Positions 20,070 through 30,072 are shown, counted from the first letter of the stretch. The stretch is DNA of 64,000 nt from Bradyrhizobium nanningense (GCF_004114535.1 NZ_LBJC01000019.1:186001-250000); one strand, 5' to 3'. The notes: generated by a model not told the origin, from the sequence alone. Numbers and translations: made by a program.

Positions 20070-20157
20070 CGTAGGGTGGGCAAAGCGCAGCGTGCCCACC
20101 CTTCCTCCATTTGGCAGAATGGCGGGCACGGCGCTACGCGCGTTTGCCCACCCTACG
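20070..20157. repeat. Dispersed palindromic element (CGTAGGGTGGGCAAAG type)
   Basis: It starts CGTAGGGTGGGCAAA and ends TTTGCCCACCCTACG, a 15-base perfect terminal inverted repeat, with an inner GCGTGCCCACC / GGCGGGCACGGCGC arm. It sits between the DppB gene and the M20 gene and probably separates their transcripts. Confidence 0.8.
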
Positions 20158-20183
20158 GAAATAGCTACGGAATAGCCGCGCCA

Positions 20184-21314
20184 TCACTCCAGCGTCGCCA
20201 GCAGTCCCGCCATCAAGCGACCGCGCTCAACGAGACTCTCGACTTCGATATACTCCTCCAGCGTGTGGCCATTGCCGCCGCGCACGCCCAGGCCGTCGAG
20301 CGTCGGGATGCCCATCGCACCGGTGAAGTTGCCGTCGGAGCCGCCGCCGGAGCTCGCGTGCGGCAATTCCGCGCCGAGAGATTTGGCGATGCCGCGCGCC
20401 TTTTCGTACAGCGCCATCGTGCCGGCATCCGGCTCCCACACCGGCCGTGTCACGCCGCGCGTCACCTTGAAGGCGACGTCGTTGGTCGTGCCTGACAGCG
20501 CCAGCATCCGCTCGACCCCGCGGTCGAGATCGGCCTGCCGCTTGGCCATGGAGAGTGCTTCGCCGGTGGCGGTCGTGGCAACGCAATTGACCCATTGCCC
20601 GCCATGCACGACGCCGACCGAGAAGGTGCAGTCCTCCGTCGTCATCGCGTCGATGCTAAGGATCTGCCGCGCCATCTCTCGGATTGCCGAGCGTCCCGCC
20701 GACAACGTCGCGCCGGCATGACTCGGCCGGCCCGTCGCCTCGAGATTGAACCGTGCGATGGCGTAACGTCCGGTGGTGACGCCGTTGTCGGCGCGGCCGG
20801 GCTCGGGCACCAGCACATATTTGTTGCGCGCGGCTTCCGCCTCGATGATGTCGCGCGTCGAGGGCGTGCCGACTTCCTCGTCCGGCGTGAACAGCACGGT
20901 GATCGGCAGCGGTGTGGTGAAGGATGCGCGCGCCAGCTGCCGGATCGCTTCCAGCGAGAGGTAGTTGCCGCCCTTCATGTCGTAGATGCCGGGGCCGTAG
21001 CACTTGTTGCCTTCGCGCCGCCATTTCAGCTTCTCGATGGTGCCGACCGGGTGGACGGTATCCATGTGGCCGGCGATCAGGATGCCGGGCTCACCCTGTT
21101 TCGGATGCGCAAAGCGCGCGCGGATCACGCTGCCAAAGCCCTGCCGGCCCGCGATGCGCTCGATCGTCGCACCCATGATCGCCATATCCCGCGCTGCGAT
21201 ATCGAGCATGCGGTTAACGGCATCGGCATCCCAGGTCGGGCTCTCGCATTCCACCCAGGTGCGCAGGCCTTCGAGCATGGCCTCGGAATCGAAGGGAAGA
21301 TTGGCTGGATTCAT
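20184..21314 (-). CDS. M20 family metallopeptidase (carboxypeptidase G2/ArgE-like)
   Basis: A 376-residue zinc peptidase. Metal-binding residues are visible as H83 and D85 in AGHMDTVHP, D112 in YDMKGG and the glutamate pair in PDEEVGTP; GRPSHAG belongs to the dimerisation-domain loop. The layout fits CPG2-type enzymes that remove C-terminal glutamate from conjugates. The ATG at 21314 is used; the 84 residues upstream in frame have no domain character. It lies between the permease operon and the binding-protein genes, strengthening the view of a peptide or conjugate catabolism island. Confidence 0.9.
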   Translation of the reverse strand: MNPANLPFDSEAMLEGLRTWVECESPTWDADAVNRMLDIAARDMAIMGATIERIAGRQGFGSVIRARFAHPKQGEPGILIAGHMDTVHPVGTIEKLKWRREGNKCYGPGIYDMKGGNYLSLEAIRQLARASFTTPLPITVLFTPDEEVGTPSTRDIIEAEAARNKYVLVPEPGRADNGVTTGRYAIARFNLEATGRPSHAGATLSAGRSAIREMARQILSIDAMTTEDCTFSVGVVHGGQWVNCVATTATGEALSMAKRQADLDRGVERMLALSGTTNDVAFKVTRGVTRPVWEPDAGTMALYEKARGIAKSLGAELPHASSGGGSDGNFTGAMGIPTLDGLGVRGGNGHTLEEYIEVESLVERGRLMAGLLATLE

Positions 21315-21583
21315 CCTAATGTCTCTCAAGCTTCGAAAGATGGAACGCGCATTGCATCGCCGCAGCGCGAGACGAGTGGAGAGTGTTGTAGAGCCAAACC
21401 GATCCTTGTGGAGCCCTTGCCCGCGCCGCCAGGGCCTGCAGCGAAACCGGATTGACGCGCTCGGCACTGTCTGCAAGTCTCGAAAGATAAAGGCATTGCA
21501 TGAGGTTAGTTCGCCCAAGGAACGAACCGCATGCTTAATCAATAAGCCGCCTTTGAACAGTTTCACGTCAGGAGAAACTTTTT

Positions 21584-23194
21584 ATGTTGCACTTCATGCG
21601 CCGGGGGCCTCGCGCGCTTGCCTCCAAACTTGCGCTGTCTGTCGTCGCGCTTTCGACGGCGTTCGCCTCGCCGGTGCTCGCGGCCGGCAAGACCATCACG
21701 GCGGTGATGCATTCCGATCTGCGCATCATCGATCCGATCTTCACCACGGCCTACATCACGCGTGACCACGGCTACATGGTCTACGACACGCTGGTGGCCC
21801 CCGATTCGAGCTTCAAGATCCAGCCGCAGATGGCGGATTGGAAGATCTCCGACGACAAGCTCACCTACACCTTCACACTGCGCGACGGCCTGAAGTGGCA
21901 TGACGGCGCACCGGTGACGGCGGAAGACTGCGTCGCTTCGCTGAAGCGCTGGGCCGCGGTCGACGGCATGGGCCAGAAGCTGATGGACTTCACCGCGAGC
22001 ATCGAGGCGACCGATGCCAAGACCATCACGTTGAAGCTGAAGGAGCCCTACGGACTCGTGCTCGATTCCATCGGCAAGCCGTCCTCGCGCGTCGCCTTCA
22101 TGATGCCGAAGCGCCTCGCCGAGACGCCGCCGGACAAGCAGATCCCCGAGCAGATCGGCTCGGGTCCCTTCAAGTTCGTGGCCTCGGAATTCCAGCCCGG
22201 GGTGAAGGCGGTCTACGTCAAGAACACCGACTACGTGCCGCGCAAGGAGCCGGCGAGCTGGACCTCCGGCGGCAAGGTGGCGAAGGTCGACCGCGTCGAA
22301 TGGATCACGATGCCGGACTCGCAGACCGCGGTGAACGCGCTGCAGTCGGGCGACATCGATTTCATGGAGAACCTGCCGTACGACATGCTGCCGGTGCTGG
22401 AAGCGAACAAGGAGATCACGATCGAGGTCTCCAACAAGTTCGGCTTTCAGACGCTCGGCCGCATGAACTTCCTCTATCCGCCGTTCGATAACGTGAAGGT
22501 GCGACGTGCCGCTCTCTTGGCCATGAACCAGAAGGACGTTCTCGACGCGCTGGTCGGCAATGCCAAGTACCAGAAGATCTGTGGTGCCTTCTTCGTGTGC
22601 GACACCCCGTTCGCAACCGACGTCGGCGCCGAGACCCTCATCAAGGGCAACGGCATGGCGGAAGCCAAGAAGGCCCTCGCCGAGTCCGGCTATGACGGTA
22701 CGCCGGTCGTGGTCATGGCCCCCGGCGACGTCACGACCCTGAAGGCCCAGCCGATCGTCGCCGCCCAGTTGCTGCGCGAGGCCGGCTTCAAGGTCGACCT
22801 GCAGGCGACCGATTGGCAGACGGTGGTGAGCCGTCGCGCCAGCCAGAAGCCGCCTAAGGAGGGCGGCTGGAACATGTTCTTCACCAACTGGGTCGCGGCC
22901 GACGTCTCCAACCCGATCGCCAATCTCTCGATCGGCGGCCAGGGCAAGAAGGGCGGCTGGTTCGGCTGGGCGGAAGACGCCAAGATCGAGCAGCTCAAGG
23001 ACGCCTTCGTCCGCGCGCCTTCGATCGACGAGCAGAAGAAGATCGCGGCCGACATCCAGAAGGAAGCCTACGAGCAGGTTATCTACATCCCGCTCGGGCA
23101 GTACCTGCTGCCGAGCGGCTGGCGCAAATCCCTGACCGGCGTGCTCGATGGCCCGGCGACGCCGCTGTTCTGGAACGTCGACAAGTCGGAGTAA
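21584..23194 (+). CDS. Peptide ABC transporter substrate-binding protein, copy 1
   Basis: A 536-residue periplasmic solute-binding protein of family 5 (DppA/OppA). A signal peptide ends around SPVLA-AGKT (residue 34). The family signature region runs through ADWKISDDKLTYTFTLRDG and KWHDGAPVTAEDCVASLKRW. The start is backed by AGGAG eight bases upstream. It is followed on the same strand by a close paralogue, copy 2, from which it differs mainly in the signal peptide and in scattered positions of the middle section. It probably delivers ligand to the DppBC-ATPase encoded on the other strand. Confidence 0.94.
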   Translation: MLHFMRRGPRALASKLALSVVALSTAFASPVLAAGKTITAVMHSDLRIIDPIFTTAYITRDHGYMVYDTLVAPDSSFKIQPQMADWKISDDKLTYTFTLRDGLKWHDGAPVTAEDCVASLKRWAAVDGMGQKLMDFTASIEATDAKTITLKLKEPYGLVLDSIGKPSSRVAFMMPKRLAETPPDKQIPEQIGSGPFKFVASEFQPGVKAVYVKNTDYVPRKEPASWTSGGKVAKVDRVEWITMPDSQTAVNALQSGDIDFMENLPYDMLPVLEANKEITIEVSNKFGFQTLGRMNFLYPPFDNVKVRRAALLAMNQKDVLDALVGNAKYQKICGAFFVCDTPFATDVGAETLIKGNGMAEAKKALAESGYDGTPVVVMAPGDVTTLKAQPIVAAQLLREAGFKVDLQATDWQTVVSRRASQKPPKEGGWNMFFTNWVAADVSNPIANLSIGGQGKKGGWFGWAEDAKIEQLKDAFVRAPSIDEQKKIAADIQKEAYEQVIYIPLGQYLLPSGWRKSLTGVLDGPATPLFWNVDKSE

Positions 23195-23248
23195 GGCCAA
23201 GTCGAACAAGGAAGGCGCCTCGCGCGCCTTTCACGCCGAACGTTACGC

Positions 23249-23272
23249 GGCGCCGCTTTCATCAGCGGCGTC
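23249..23272 (+). other. Hairpin downstream of binding protein copy 1
   Basis: GGCGCCGCT (23249-23257) pairs with AGCGGCGTC (23264-23272) allowing one G-T pair. There is no run of T after it. A sister hairpin with the same GTCATCAGCGGCG/TTCATCAGCGGCG core follows copy 2 at 24953-24976, so the structure seems to belong to the duplicated unit. Confidence 0.55.
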
Positions 23273-23302
23273 GTGCGCCAGCCGCTCGCCAGGAGAACGT
23301 CG

Positions 23303-24910
23303 ATGTTCCAACTCATGCGTCGGGGGCGTCTGTCGTTCGCCTCCAAACTTGCGCTGTCGATCGCGGCCCTTTCGGCACTGGCCTCGCCAGTGCTTGCCGC
23401 AGGCAAGACCATTACCGCTGTGATGCATTCGGATCTGCGTATCCTCGATCCGATCTTCACCAGTGCCTATATCTCGCGTGACCATGGCTACATGGTCTAC
23501 GACACGCTGATCGCGACCGATTCCAACTTCAAGATCCAGCCGCAGATGGCGGATTGGAATATCTCCGACGACAAGCTGACCTATACCTTCACGCTGCGCG
23601 ACGGCCTGAAGTGGCACGATGGGACGCCGGTCACGGCGGAAGATTGTGTTGCCTCCCTGAAGCGCTGGGCCGTGGTCGATGGCATGGGACAGCAGATGAT
23701 GCTGTTCACCGCGAGCATCGAAGCGACCGATCCCAAGACCATCACACTGAAGCTGAAGGAGCCTTACGCGCTCGTGCTGGAATCGATCGGAAAGCCGTCC
23801 TCGCGGGTCGCTTTCATGATGCCGAAGCGTCTTGCCGACACGCCGGTGGACAAGCAGATTCCCGAGCAGATCGGCTCCGGTCCCTTCAAATTCGTGCAGG
23901 CTGAATTCCAGCCGGGCGTGAAGGCGATCTATGTCAAGAACACCGATTACGTGCCGCGCAAGGAGCCGGCGAGCTGGACGGCGGGCGGCAAGGTGGCGAA
24001 GGTCGACCGCGTCGAATGGATTACGATGCCGGACGCGCAGACGGCGTTGAACGCGCTTCAGTCGGGCGACATCGATTTCATGGAAAATCCCGCCATCGAG
24101 ATGTTGCCCACCATCGAAGCCGACAAGGGGCTCAAGCTCGAAATTCTCAACAAGTTCGGATTCCAGACGGGCGCACGGATGAACTTCCTTCACCCGCCCT
24201 TCGACAACGTCAAGGTTCGCCGCGCGGCGTTTCTTGCGATCAAGCAGAAGGACGTGCTCGATGCGTTGATCGGCGATCCCAAGTATTACAAGACCTGCGC
24301 GGCGGCCTTCATCTGCGACACGCCGCTCGCGACGGACGTTGGCGGTGAAACCCTGGCCAAGGGCGGCGACATTGCCGCGGCCAGGAAGGCGCTGGCCGAA
24401 TCCGGTTACGACGGAACACCTGTCGTGCTGATGGCGCCGGGCGACGTGCTGACGCTGAAGGCGCAACCCATTGTCGTCGCACAGCAACTGCGCGAAGCCG
24501 GCTTCAAGGTCGACCTGCAGGCCACCGACTGGCAGACGGTGGTGAGCCGTCGCGCCAGCCAGAAGCCCCCGAAGGAGGGCGGCTGGAACATGTTCATCAC
24601 CAATTGGGTGAGCGCGGACGTGGACAACCCGATTACCAACGTCGCCGTCGGCGGGCAGGGCAAGAAGGGCGGCTGGTTCGGCTGGGCGGAGGATGCCAGG
24701 ATCGAGCAGCTCAAGGATGCCTTCGTTCGTGCTGCCTCGCTCGAGGAGCGAAAGAAGATCGCGACAGAAATCCAGAAAGAGGCCTACGATCAGGTGCTCT
24801 ACATGCCGCTCGGCCAGTATCAGGCGCCGAGCGCCTGGCGCAAGTCGCTGACCGGCGTGCTCGACGGCCCCGCGACGCCGGTGTTTTGGAACGTCGACAA
24901 ATCGGAGTAA
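23303..24910 (+). CDS. Peptide ABC transporter substrate-binding protein, copy 2
   Basis: A 535-residue family 5 binding protein, collinear with copy 1 and identical at most positions, so the pair is a tandem duplication. The start at 23303 (MFQLMRRGR) is fixed by AGGAG at 23291-23295; an in-frame start at 23273 is less likely. The signal peptide ends near SPVLA-AGKT. Clusters of difference lie around the pocket-facing middle (ENPAIEMLPTIEADKGLKL against ENLPYDMLPVLEANKEITI in copy 1), which could mean altered ligand range. Confidence 0.94.
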   Translation: MFQLMRRGRLSFASKLALSIAALSALASPVLAAGKTITAVMHSDLRILDPIFTSAYISRDHGYMVYDTLIATDSNFKIQPQMADWNISDDKLTYTFTLRDGLKWHDGTPVTAEDCVASLKRWAVVDGMGQQMMLFTASIEATDPKTITLKLKEPYALVLESIGKPSSRVAFMMPKRLADTPVDKQIPEQIGSGPFKFVQAEFQPGVKAIYVKNTDYVPRKEPASWTAGGKVAKVDRVEWITMPDAQTALNALQSGDIDFMENPAIEMLPTIEADKGLKLEILNKFGFQTGARMNFLHPPFDNVKVRRAAFLAIKQKDVLDALIGDPKYYKTCAAAFICDTPLATDVGGETLAKGGDIAAARKALAESGYDGTPVVLMAPGDVLTLKAQPIVVAQQLREAGFKVDLQATDWQTVVSRRASQKPPKEGGWNMFITNWVSADVDNPITNVAVGGQGKKGGWFGWAEDARIEQLKDAFVRAASLEERKKIATEIQKEAYDQVLYMPLGQYQAPSAWRKSLTGVLDGPATPVFWNVDKSE

Positions 24911-24952
24911 GCGGGGAGGCGATTCTCCCACCTTTTGCTGTCTTCATCCAGC

Positions 24953-24976
24953 GGCGCGGCTGTCATCAGCGGCGCC
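24953..24976 (+). other. Hairpin downstream of binding protein copy 2
   Basis: GGCGCGGCT (24953-24961) pairs with AGCGGCGCC (24968-24976) with one mismatch. It corresponds to the hairpin after copy 1. It may protect the 3' end of the transcript; no T-tract is present. Confidence 0.5.
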
Positions 24977-25143
24977 GTTGCCATTTGTCAGCTTCGCGTC
25001 AGCTGGAAACCGGTGGAGCTCTTAACCCTGCCGATTTCCAATCATTGCTATTTGTTTCAATATTGAAATAGATGTGTCGTCTTCACGCATCGTTTCCCTT
25101 TCTCCATTTGATCCCCGTGCCGATCGATTTTGCATTCCAGGCT

Positions 25144-26727
25144 ATGGCCGAACGATCCGATCGCGCGCCGGCGCGTTGGCGGCGGCCTTTCCTGCGTTGG
25201 CTCGACGGCGTTGAGGCGGGCTGGGCGGTTCCGCTTCTCGTCGGCAGTTTCGTTGCGGTCTGGACGCTCTATCTGGCGATCGCCTATGCCGGCGGCGGCC
25301 TGCACCCTGATACGCTCGAGGCGTGGACCCTGGGGCAGCATTTCGCCTGGGGCTATCACAAGCATCCGCCCTTGAGCGGCTGGATTGCCGCGGGCTGGAC
25401 CGCCGTCTTTCCGCTCAGCGACCGGTCATTGCAATTGATGGCGATGGTCAATGCGGGGCTCGCGCTGATCTTCGTCGATCTGATCTCGCGGCAGTTCGTC
25501 ACTGGACACAAGCGCATCCTGGTGCTCTTGCTTCTGATGCTGACGCCGGCTTATCAATTCCATGCCCAGCGCTTCAACGCCAATTCGGTGCTGCTCGCGA
25601 CCTGGCCGCTGGCCACCTGGTGCTTCCTGCGCGCATTCGAGACGCGCGCCCCGCTGTGGGCGGCGGCGGCCGGATGCACGACGGCGCTGGCGATGGTCGG
25701 CAAATATTATTCGATCTTTCTCGTCACCAGCTTTGCGCTTGCCGCACTGGCGCACCCGGCGCGGCGCGCCTATTTCACTTCCGCTTCGCCCTGGATCTCG
25801 GTCGTCATCGGGCTCGCGGCCCTGTCACCTCACATCTATTGGCTTGCGACCACGGGCGCGCCGACTTTCACCTACGCGCTGGCGCACGCAGGCGGAAACG
25901 CTGCGACCTCGTTCAGGGAGGTGAGATACTTTCTGCTGGGGCTCGTGGCGGCGATGAGCGTGTCAGCCGTGCTCTGGGTACTCGTCGCAGGAACGCGCTT
26001 GAAGCAGTTTCCGGCCGACTTCGCGGCGATGAGCCCGGGCCTGCGGCTATTGTTCTACGTCACGATCGGCACGATCGTGCTGCCGGTCACGACGTCGCTT
26101 GTGATGGGCACTGATCTGCCGTCGCTGTGGGCGTTGCAGGGGCTGTTCCTGTTCGCCGTTCTCGTGGTCTGCGGCACAAGCTACCCGATCGAGCGCTTCT
26201 ACACCGTCAACCTCACCGTGACCGTGGCCGGCGTCGCGCTCGCGGCGGTTTCGATCGCCGCCCCGATCCATGCCGTCTGGCGCAACGATCACGGCTATGA
26301 GGAGGGCCGGAATCTCTACGCCCAGGCGGCCAGCGAAGTGACGCGCCAGTGGCGGGAGTTCACCGGCGAGCCCATGACGACCGTGAGTGGCGATGAGGCG
26401 CTGGCTTTTGCTACCGCGTTCTACAGCCCGGACCATCCACGCTTCGGACACGAGGATGTATTGGGATTGGCCCGCAAGACATTGCTCGATCGTGGCTGGG
26501 CCGCGCTGTGTTTCCGCGACCAGGAGCCTTGCATCCGATGGATGGAGCTGGCGTCCTCTCGGACCGGACATTTCGTCAGGCGCGAGTTCACCGTGCAGGC
26601 CACGCTGTGGGGGCGGCCCGGTCTTTCGCGGGAGGTGGTTGTGCTGATGGTGCGGCCCAGGGGAATCCGGATGATCCCCAAGAGCGCTGCGGATGATTTC
26701 AGCGCCAGCCGGCGCGCGACCGAGTAG
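25144..26727 (+). CDS. Glycosyltransferase family 39 (ArnT/PMT-like) membrane protein
   Basis: A 527-residue polytopic inner-membrane protein of the PMT_2/ArnT group, which moves sugars from polyprenyl-phosphate carriers to periplasmic acceptors. The first helix is followed by the acidic and tryptophan-rich loop LHPDTLEAWTLGQHFAWGYH and KHPPLSGWI, characteristic of the catalytic first loop. About ten further helices and a soluble C-terminal domain follow. The start is uncertain: the ATG at 25144 (MAERSDR) is chosen over 25072 because the extra 24 residues look non-coding. Acceptor unknown; lipid A or other envelope glycans are possible. Confidence 0.85.
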   Translation: MAERSDRAPARWRRPFLRWLDGVEAGWAVPLLVGSFVAVWTLYLAIAYAGGGLHPDTLEAWTLGQHFAWGYHKHPPLSGWIAAGWTAVFPLSDRSLQLMAMVNAGLALIFVDLISRQFVTGHKRILVLLLLMLTPAYQFHAQRFNANSVLLATWPLATWCFLRAFETRAPLWAAAAGCTTALAMVGKYYSIFLVTSFALAALAHPARRAYFTSASPWISVVIGLAALSPHIYWLATTGAPTFTYALAHAGGNAATSFREVRYFLLGLVAAMSVSAVLWVLVAGTRLKQFPADFAAMSPGLRLLFYVTIGTIVLPVTTSLVMGTDLPSLWALQGLFLFAVLVVCGTSYPIERFYTVNLTVTVAGVALAAVSIAAPIHAVWRNDHGYEEGRNLYAQAASEVTRQWREFTGEPMTTVSGDEALAFATAFYSPDHPRFGHEDVLGLARKTLLDRGWAALCFRDQEPCIRWMELASSRTGHFVRREFTVQATLWGRPGLSREVVVLMVRPRGIRMIPKSAADDFSASRRATE

Positions 26728-26932
26728 ACGTCGCGCTCAGCAATGGCTGTCGCGCAATTGCTCGAGGCCCTCGCTCGCAAAAGGCGTTGTCAACGCGGCC
26801 TGGCCGGTGCCTGGCTCGGAACCTTCCGTGCTCTGCTGTTCGACGTCGGCGTGATCTTCGCGGTGTTCCAGTTCCATCGCAGCGGCCCTTCAAAATTGCT
26901 GCAGGACAACATTGCGGCCGTCCGGAAGTTCC

Positions 26933-28192
26933 TCAGGCGACGGGACGATGATGCGGCTTGAACAGCCGACCCTTCTCGACCACCAGCACGATCGGGAGCG
27001 CAGTGAGCGTCGACAGGAAGAAGCCGACCGAGAACGGCAATAGCGTGCCGTCGAAGCTCTGTCCGATGGCCATGCCCACCACGATTCCGATCAGCGTCGT
27101 GATCGAGCCATAGAGCGAGGAGGCGGTGCCCGCGATGTGGCCCTGCGGCTCCATGGCGAGCGCGGTGAAGTTCGCGACCATCATGCCGAACGAGAACATC
27201 ATCAGGGCGGAGAGCACCATGAACAAGCTCAGCGGCAGCATGCCGAGGCTTTCCGTCAACAGCATCACGCCCGCCACGATTGTGTAGAGCATCAGCGCGC
27301 CGTGCGAGATCACGCGCATGCCGAGCCGCCCGACCAGCCGCGCATTGAGGAAACCGGCGACGGCGGTGCCGGCCGCAATCGCGGCGAAGGCGAGCGGGAA
27401 GTAATGGCCGAGGTGATAGATGCCGGTGAAGACCTGCTGGGCGCAGAAGACATAGGCGAACAGCGCGCCGATGACGCTGCCGGCCGCCGTGGCATAGCCG
27501 ATGGTCTGGCGATTGGTCACGGTCTGGCGGAACGCGGCGAGCACGTCGGCGGGCGCCAGCGACCTGCGTCCGGATTCGGGGAGGGTTTCAGGCAGCCGCA
27601 GCACGCACCATGCGAGCGCGAGCAGGCCGTACAGCATCAACACCACGAAGATGCCGCGCCACGCCGTCACCAGCAGCACCGCCTGTCCGAACGAGGGAGC
27701 GATCACGGGCACCGCGATGAACACCATCATGGCGAGTGACATCACGCTCGCCATGCGGCGGCCGACGTAGCAGTCGCGCACGATCGAGGTCGCGATCACG
27801 CGCGTCGCCGAAGTGCCTAGTCCCTGCAGCGCGCGCGCCAGCAGCAGCGTCTCGAACGAGGGCGCTGCGACCGCCAGCACACTTGCCACCGCGTAGACCG
27901 CCATCCCGCCGAGCAGCACCGGCCGGCGGCCGAAGCGATCCGACAAGGGCCCCATGACGAACTGGCCGGCGCCGAATCCGATCAAGAAGGTCGACAGCAC
28001 CAGCTGGAGATGGTTGGCGACGGGAATGTTGAAGGCGGACCCGATATTGGGCAGCGCCGGCAACATCATGTCCATGGCGAGCGGATTCAGCGCCATGATG
28101 GACGCGATCACGATGACGAATTCCGGAAAACCCATTGGACGGTGTCCCGTGGACACCCAGGAATCGGCATTGACGTCGGACAAGCAGCTCAC
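26933..28192 (-). CDS. MFS transporter, Bcr/CflA-type drug resistance family
   Basis: A 419-residue proton-linked efflux protein with 12 predicted helices. The motif A loop GPLSDRFGRRPVLLGG lies between helices 2 and 3, and an early PLAMDMMLPALPNI segment is typical of the Bcr/CflA branch (DHA1). The GTG at 28192 gives the listed length; an ATG at 28135 (MGFPEFV) right before the first helix is an alternative. The substrate cannot be predicted. It stands alone between convergent and divergent neighbours. Confidence 0.9.
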   Translation of the reverse strand: MSCLSDVNADSWVSTGHRPMGFPEFVIVIASIMALNPLAMDMMLPALPNIGSAFNIPVANHLQLVLSTFLIGFGAGQFVMGPLSDRFGRRPVLLGGMAVYAVASVLAVAAPSFETLLLARALQGLGTSATRVIATSIVRDCYVGRRMASVMSLAMMVFIAVPVIAPSFGQAVLLVTAWRGIFVVLMLYGLLALAWCVLRLPETLPESGRRSLAPADVLAAFRQTVTNRQTIGYATAAGSVIGALFAYVFCAQQVFTGIYHLGHYFPLAFAAIAAGTAVAGFLNARLVGRLGMRVISHGALMLYTIVAGVMLLTESLGMLPLSLFMVLSALMMFSFGMMVANFTALAMEPQGHIAGTASSLYGSITTLIGIVVGMAIGQSFDGTLLPFSVGFFLSTLTALPIVLVVEKGRLFKPHHRPVA

Positions 28193-28329
28193 CTCTGAAA
28201 TCGAGCAACCTTATCCATCGTTCATGCTGCGTTGCACAACCCATGTTTCGGGATGGCTGGCAGGCGGAGCAGGTGCGGACAAGAATTGGTGAGGAGCCGG
28301 TCCCCGCGCGAGCCCCAGCAGACCTGATC

Positions 28330-29874
28330 TTACCGGGAAGCGGCCCCTTGCCGGGTGTAGAGGCTGACATACCCGCCGGTATATTCCTCTTTCCAACCCC
28401 TCTCGCCGACCAGGAAGTGCCGCAGCTGGTCATGTGCTCTGATCCAGAGCACCGCGTCGATCTTGTACTTGCCGATCACCATGTCCCAGGTCGTCGCGTT
28501 GATGTCCCGCCGGATCAGCTTGAGATAGTCCCGCAGCAATTCGTCGGGGTAGGCGGTCGCCGCCCGGCCGTCGACGAAGAGGGGCACTGATCCCTGCGTT
28601 CTGAAGATCAGGAGCCCGCCGAGGTTCCAGTGGTTCAGCAGGTGCCCGCGCGAGGTGTGCGTCTCGAGATAGCGGGCATCCTCTTCCGAGAGCATGTCGG
28701 GCAATGCCAGCGCCGGTCTCACCTGCATGAATGTGAATGGCAGCAACAAGATGCCGACGACGCCTGCCGCCAGCATCGCGCGCTGGACCTCGAAGCTGCG
28801 GCGCTTCGGCAGCAGCCGGTCGATGTGCAGGGCCATCGGGACGCTTGAGAAGATGAAGAAGAACGCGGTGTATCTGAACTGATAGAGACCCAGAACCAGG
28901 AAGAGCCACGCCAGCACGCGCGCCTCGAGCGGAACGTGCGTGGCGTTGCGGTCTCGCAGCTCCAGGGCGACGAATATCAGCGCATAGGCGATGCCGGGAA
29001 TGCTGCCCGGCAGCTCCATGTTGTGAAGATAGGATCGCCATTCGCTGATATCGGCCTGGACGAAATGACCGAGCGTCGCCGTCACGCCGTCATAGACATG
29101 CCATCCCAGCGGATTGACGAAGATCGCGATGAAGCACCCGACGCCCGCCAGGCAGTAATTGCGAAAGTCTGTCCAGTCCCGCCGCAGCAAAGCGATGCCG
29201 CAGAAGACGCCGAGAATCGGAAAGGCGAGCATGAAGCCGCCATGCAGGTTGACCCAGACGATCATCATCGGCGGCAACAGCAACCATCGTCGCCGCCGCA
29301 GGCATTCCCCGTAAAAGACGACCGCGAACAACATCGTCGCGATGTTCGGCGATGCCGCCAGATACATGTTGGGCGAGGCTTCGTAGCAGGGGTAGAGCAG
29401 GCACGCGGCGAAGACCGCAATGCAAACCGCCGGGGCCGAAGCGCCGCTGCTTAAGCCGCAGAAGGTGAGGTAGCCGGCGATGACCGCGCCGCAGGCGACG
29501 ACCATGAGGACGATCCCGGCAAAGCCGGCCTGCTGATACAGCGCGCTGGCCATCACGTCCCAGAGCCAGGACAGATTGTACCATCGCTTGTCGCCAACGG
29601 TGAATGCCCACGGATCCTGCAAGGGGACTTCGCCCCGCTGCCTGATCAGGTCTCCGGCGGCGAGGTGCCAACCCAGATCATAATGGCCGAGCAGAAGCGG
29701 TCCGTTCGACAGGTAAAACACGGAGAGGAAGGCGATCAGGAAGACGTAGACCTCGACCCCGTGGAGGCGAGGTGCGGACGCCGCTTCTGTTCCCCCGATC
29801 CCGGACCGGGACCAATCCTCGCGCGCGTCCATCGGAGCTCTCACCATCGAAGCCAGCCGCTCCAGGCCTTGCAT
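28330..29874 (-). CDS. Large polytopic membrane protein, unknown function
   Basis: A 514-residue protein with around ten hydrophobic segments from residue 40 onward and a soluble C-terminal part of about 100 residues. The first periplasmic-type loop has GHYDLGWHLAAGDLI and WYNLSWLWDV, which resembles the acidic first loop of GT-C glycosyltransferases, but no family can be named with certainty. The C-terminal domain has LNHWNLGGLLIF and DGRAATAYPDELL. N-terminal choices are ATG 29874, 29847 or 29832 (the last has GGTGAGAG upstream). Possible role in envelope glycan assembly is inference only. Confidence 0.75.
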   Translation of the reverse strand: MQGLERLASMVRAPMDAREDWSRSGIGGTEAASAPRLHGVEVYVFLIAFLSVFYLSNGPLLLGHYDLGWHLAAGDLIRQRGEVPLQDPWAFTVGDKRWYNLSWLWDVMASALYQQAGFAGIVLMVVACGAVIAGYLTFCGLSSGASAPAVCIAVFAACLLYPCYEASPNMYLAASPNIATMLFAVVFYGECLRRRRWLLLPPMMIVWVNLHGGFMLAFPILGVFCGIALLRRDWTDFRNYCLAGVGCFIAIFVNPLGWHVYDGVTATLGHFVQADISEWRSYLHNMELPGSIPGIAYALIFVALELRDRNATHVPLEARVLAWLFLVLGLYQFRYTAFFFIFSSVPMALHIDRLLPKRRSFEVQRAMLAAGVVGILLLPFTFMQVRPALALPDMLSEEDARYLETHTSRGHLLNHWNLGGLLIFRTQGSVPLFVDGRAATAYPDELLRDYLKLIRRDINATTWDMVIGKYKIDAVLWIRAHDQLRHFLVGERGWKEEYTGGYVSLYTRQGAASR

Positions 29875-30072
29875 GTCCCTGGGTCTGCATCGACGGGGCA
29901 GACATCGTTCGCTTTAGGGGAAGACGATCTAAAGTGGAGTAAAGGCCAGCCGCGCCGCGCGGGCTCCGCGCGCGGAAAGGGAGCTTGGTAAACGAACGAT
30001 TGCGTGCTCCGTGCGCGTCATGAGCTACAGGCGCGCTCGCCGAGGCGGCGGCTGTGCAAACGTCAGATCTCG

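Noticed and set aside
26743..26961. 72-codon plus-strand frame after the GT39 gene
   Set aside because: No good ribosome site, arginine-rich, overlaps the end of the MFS gene on the other strand, and no family resemblance. Treated as intergenic.
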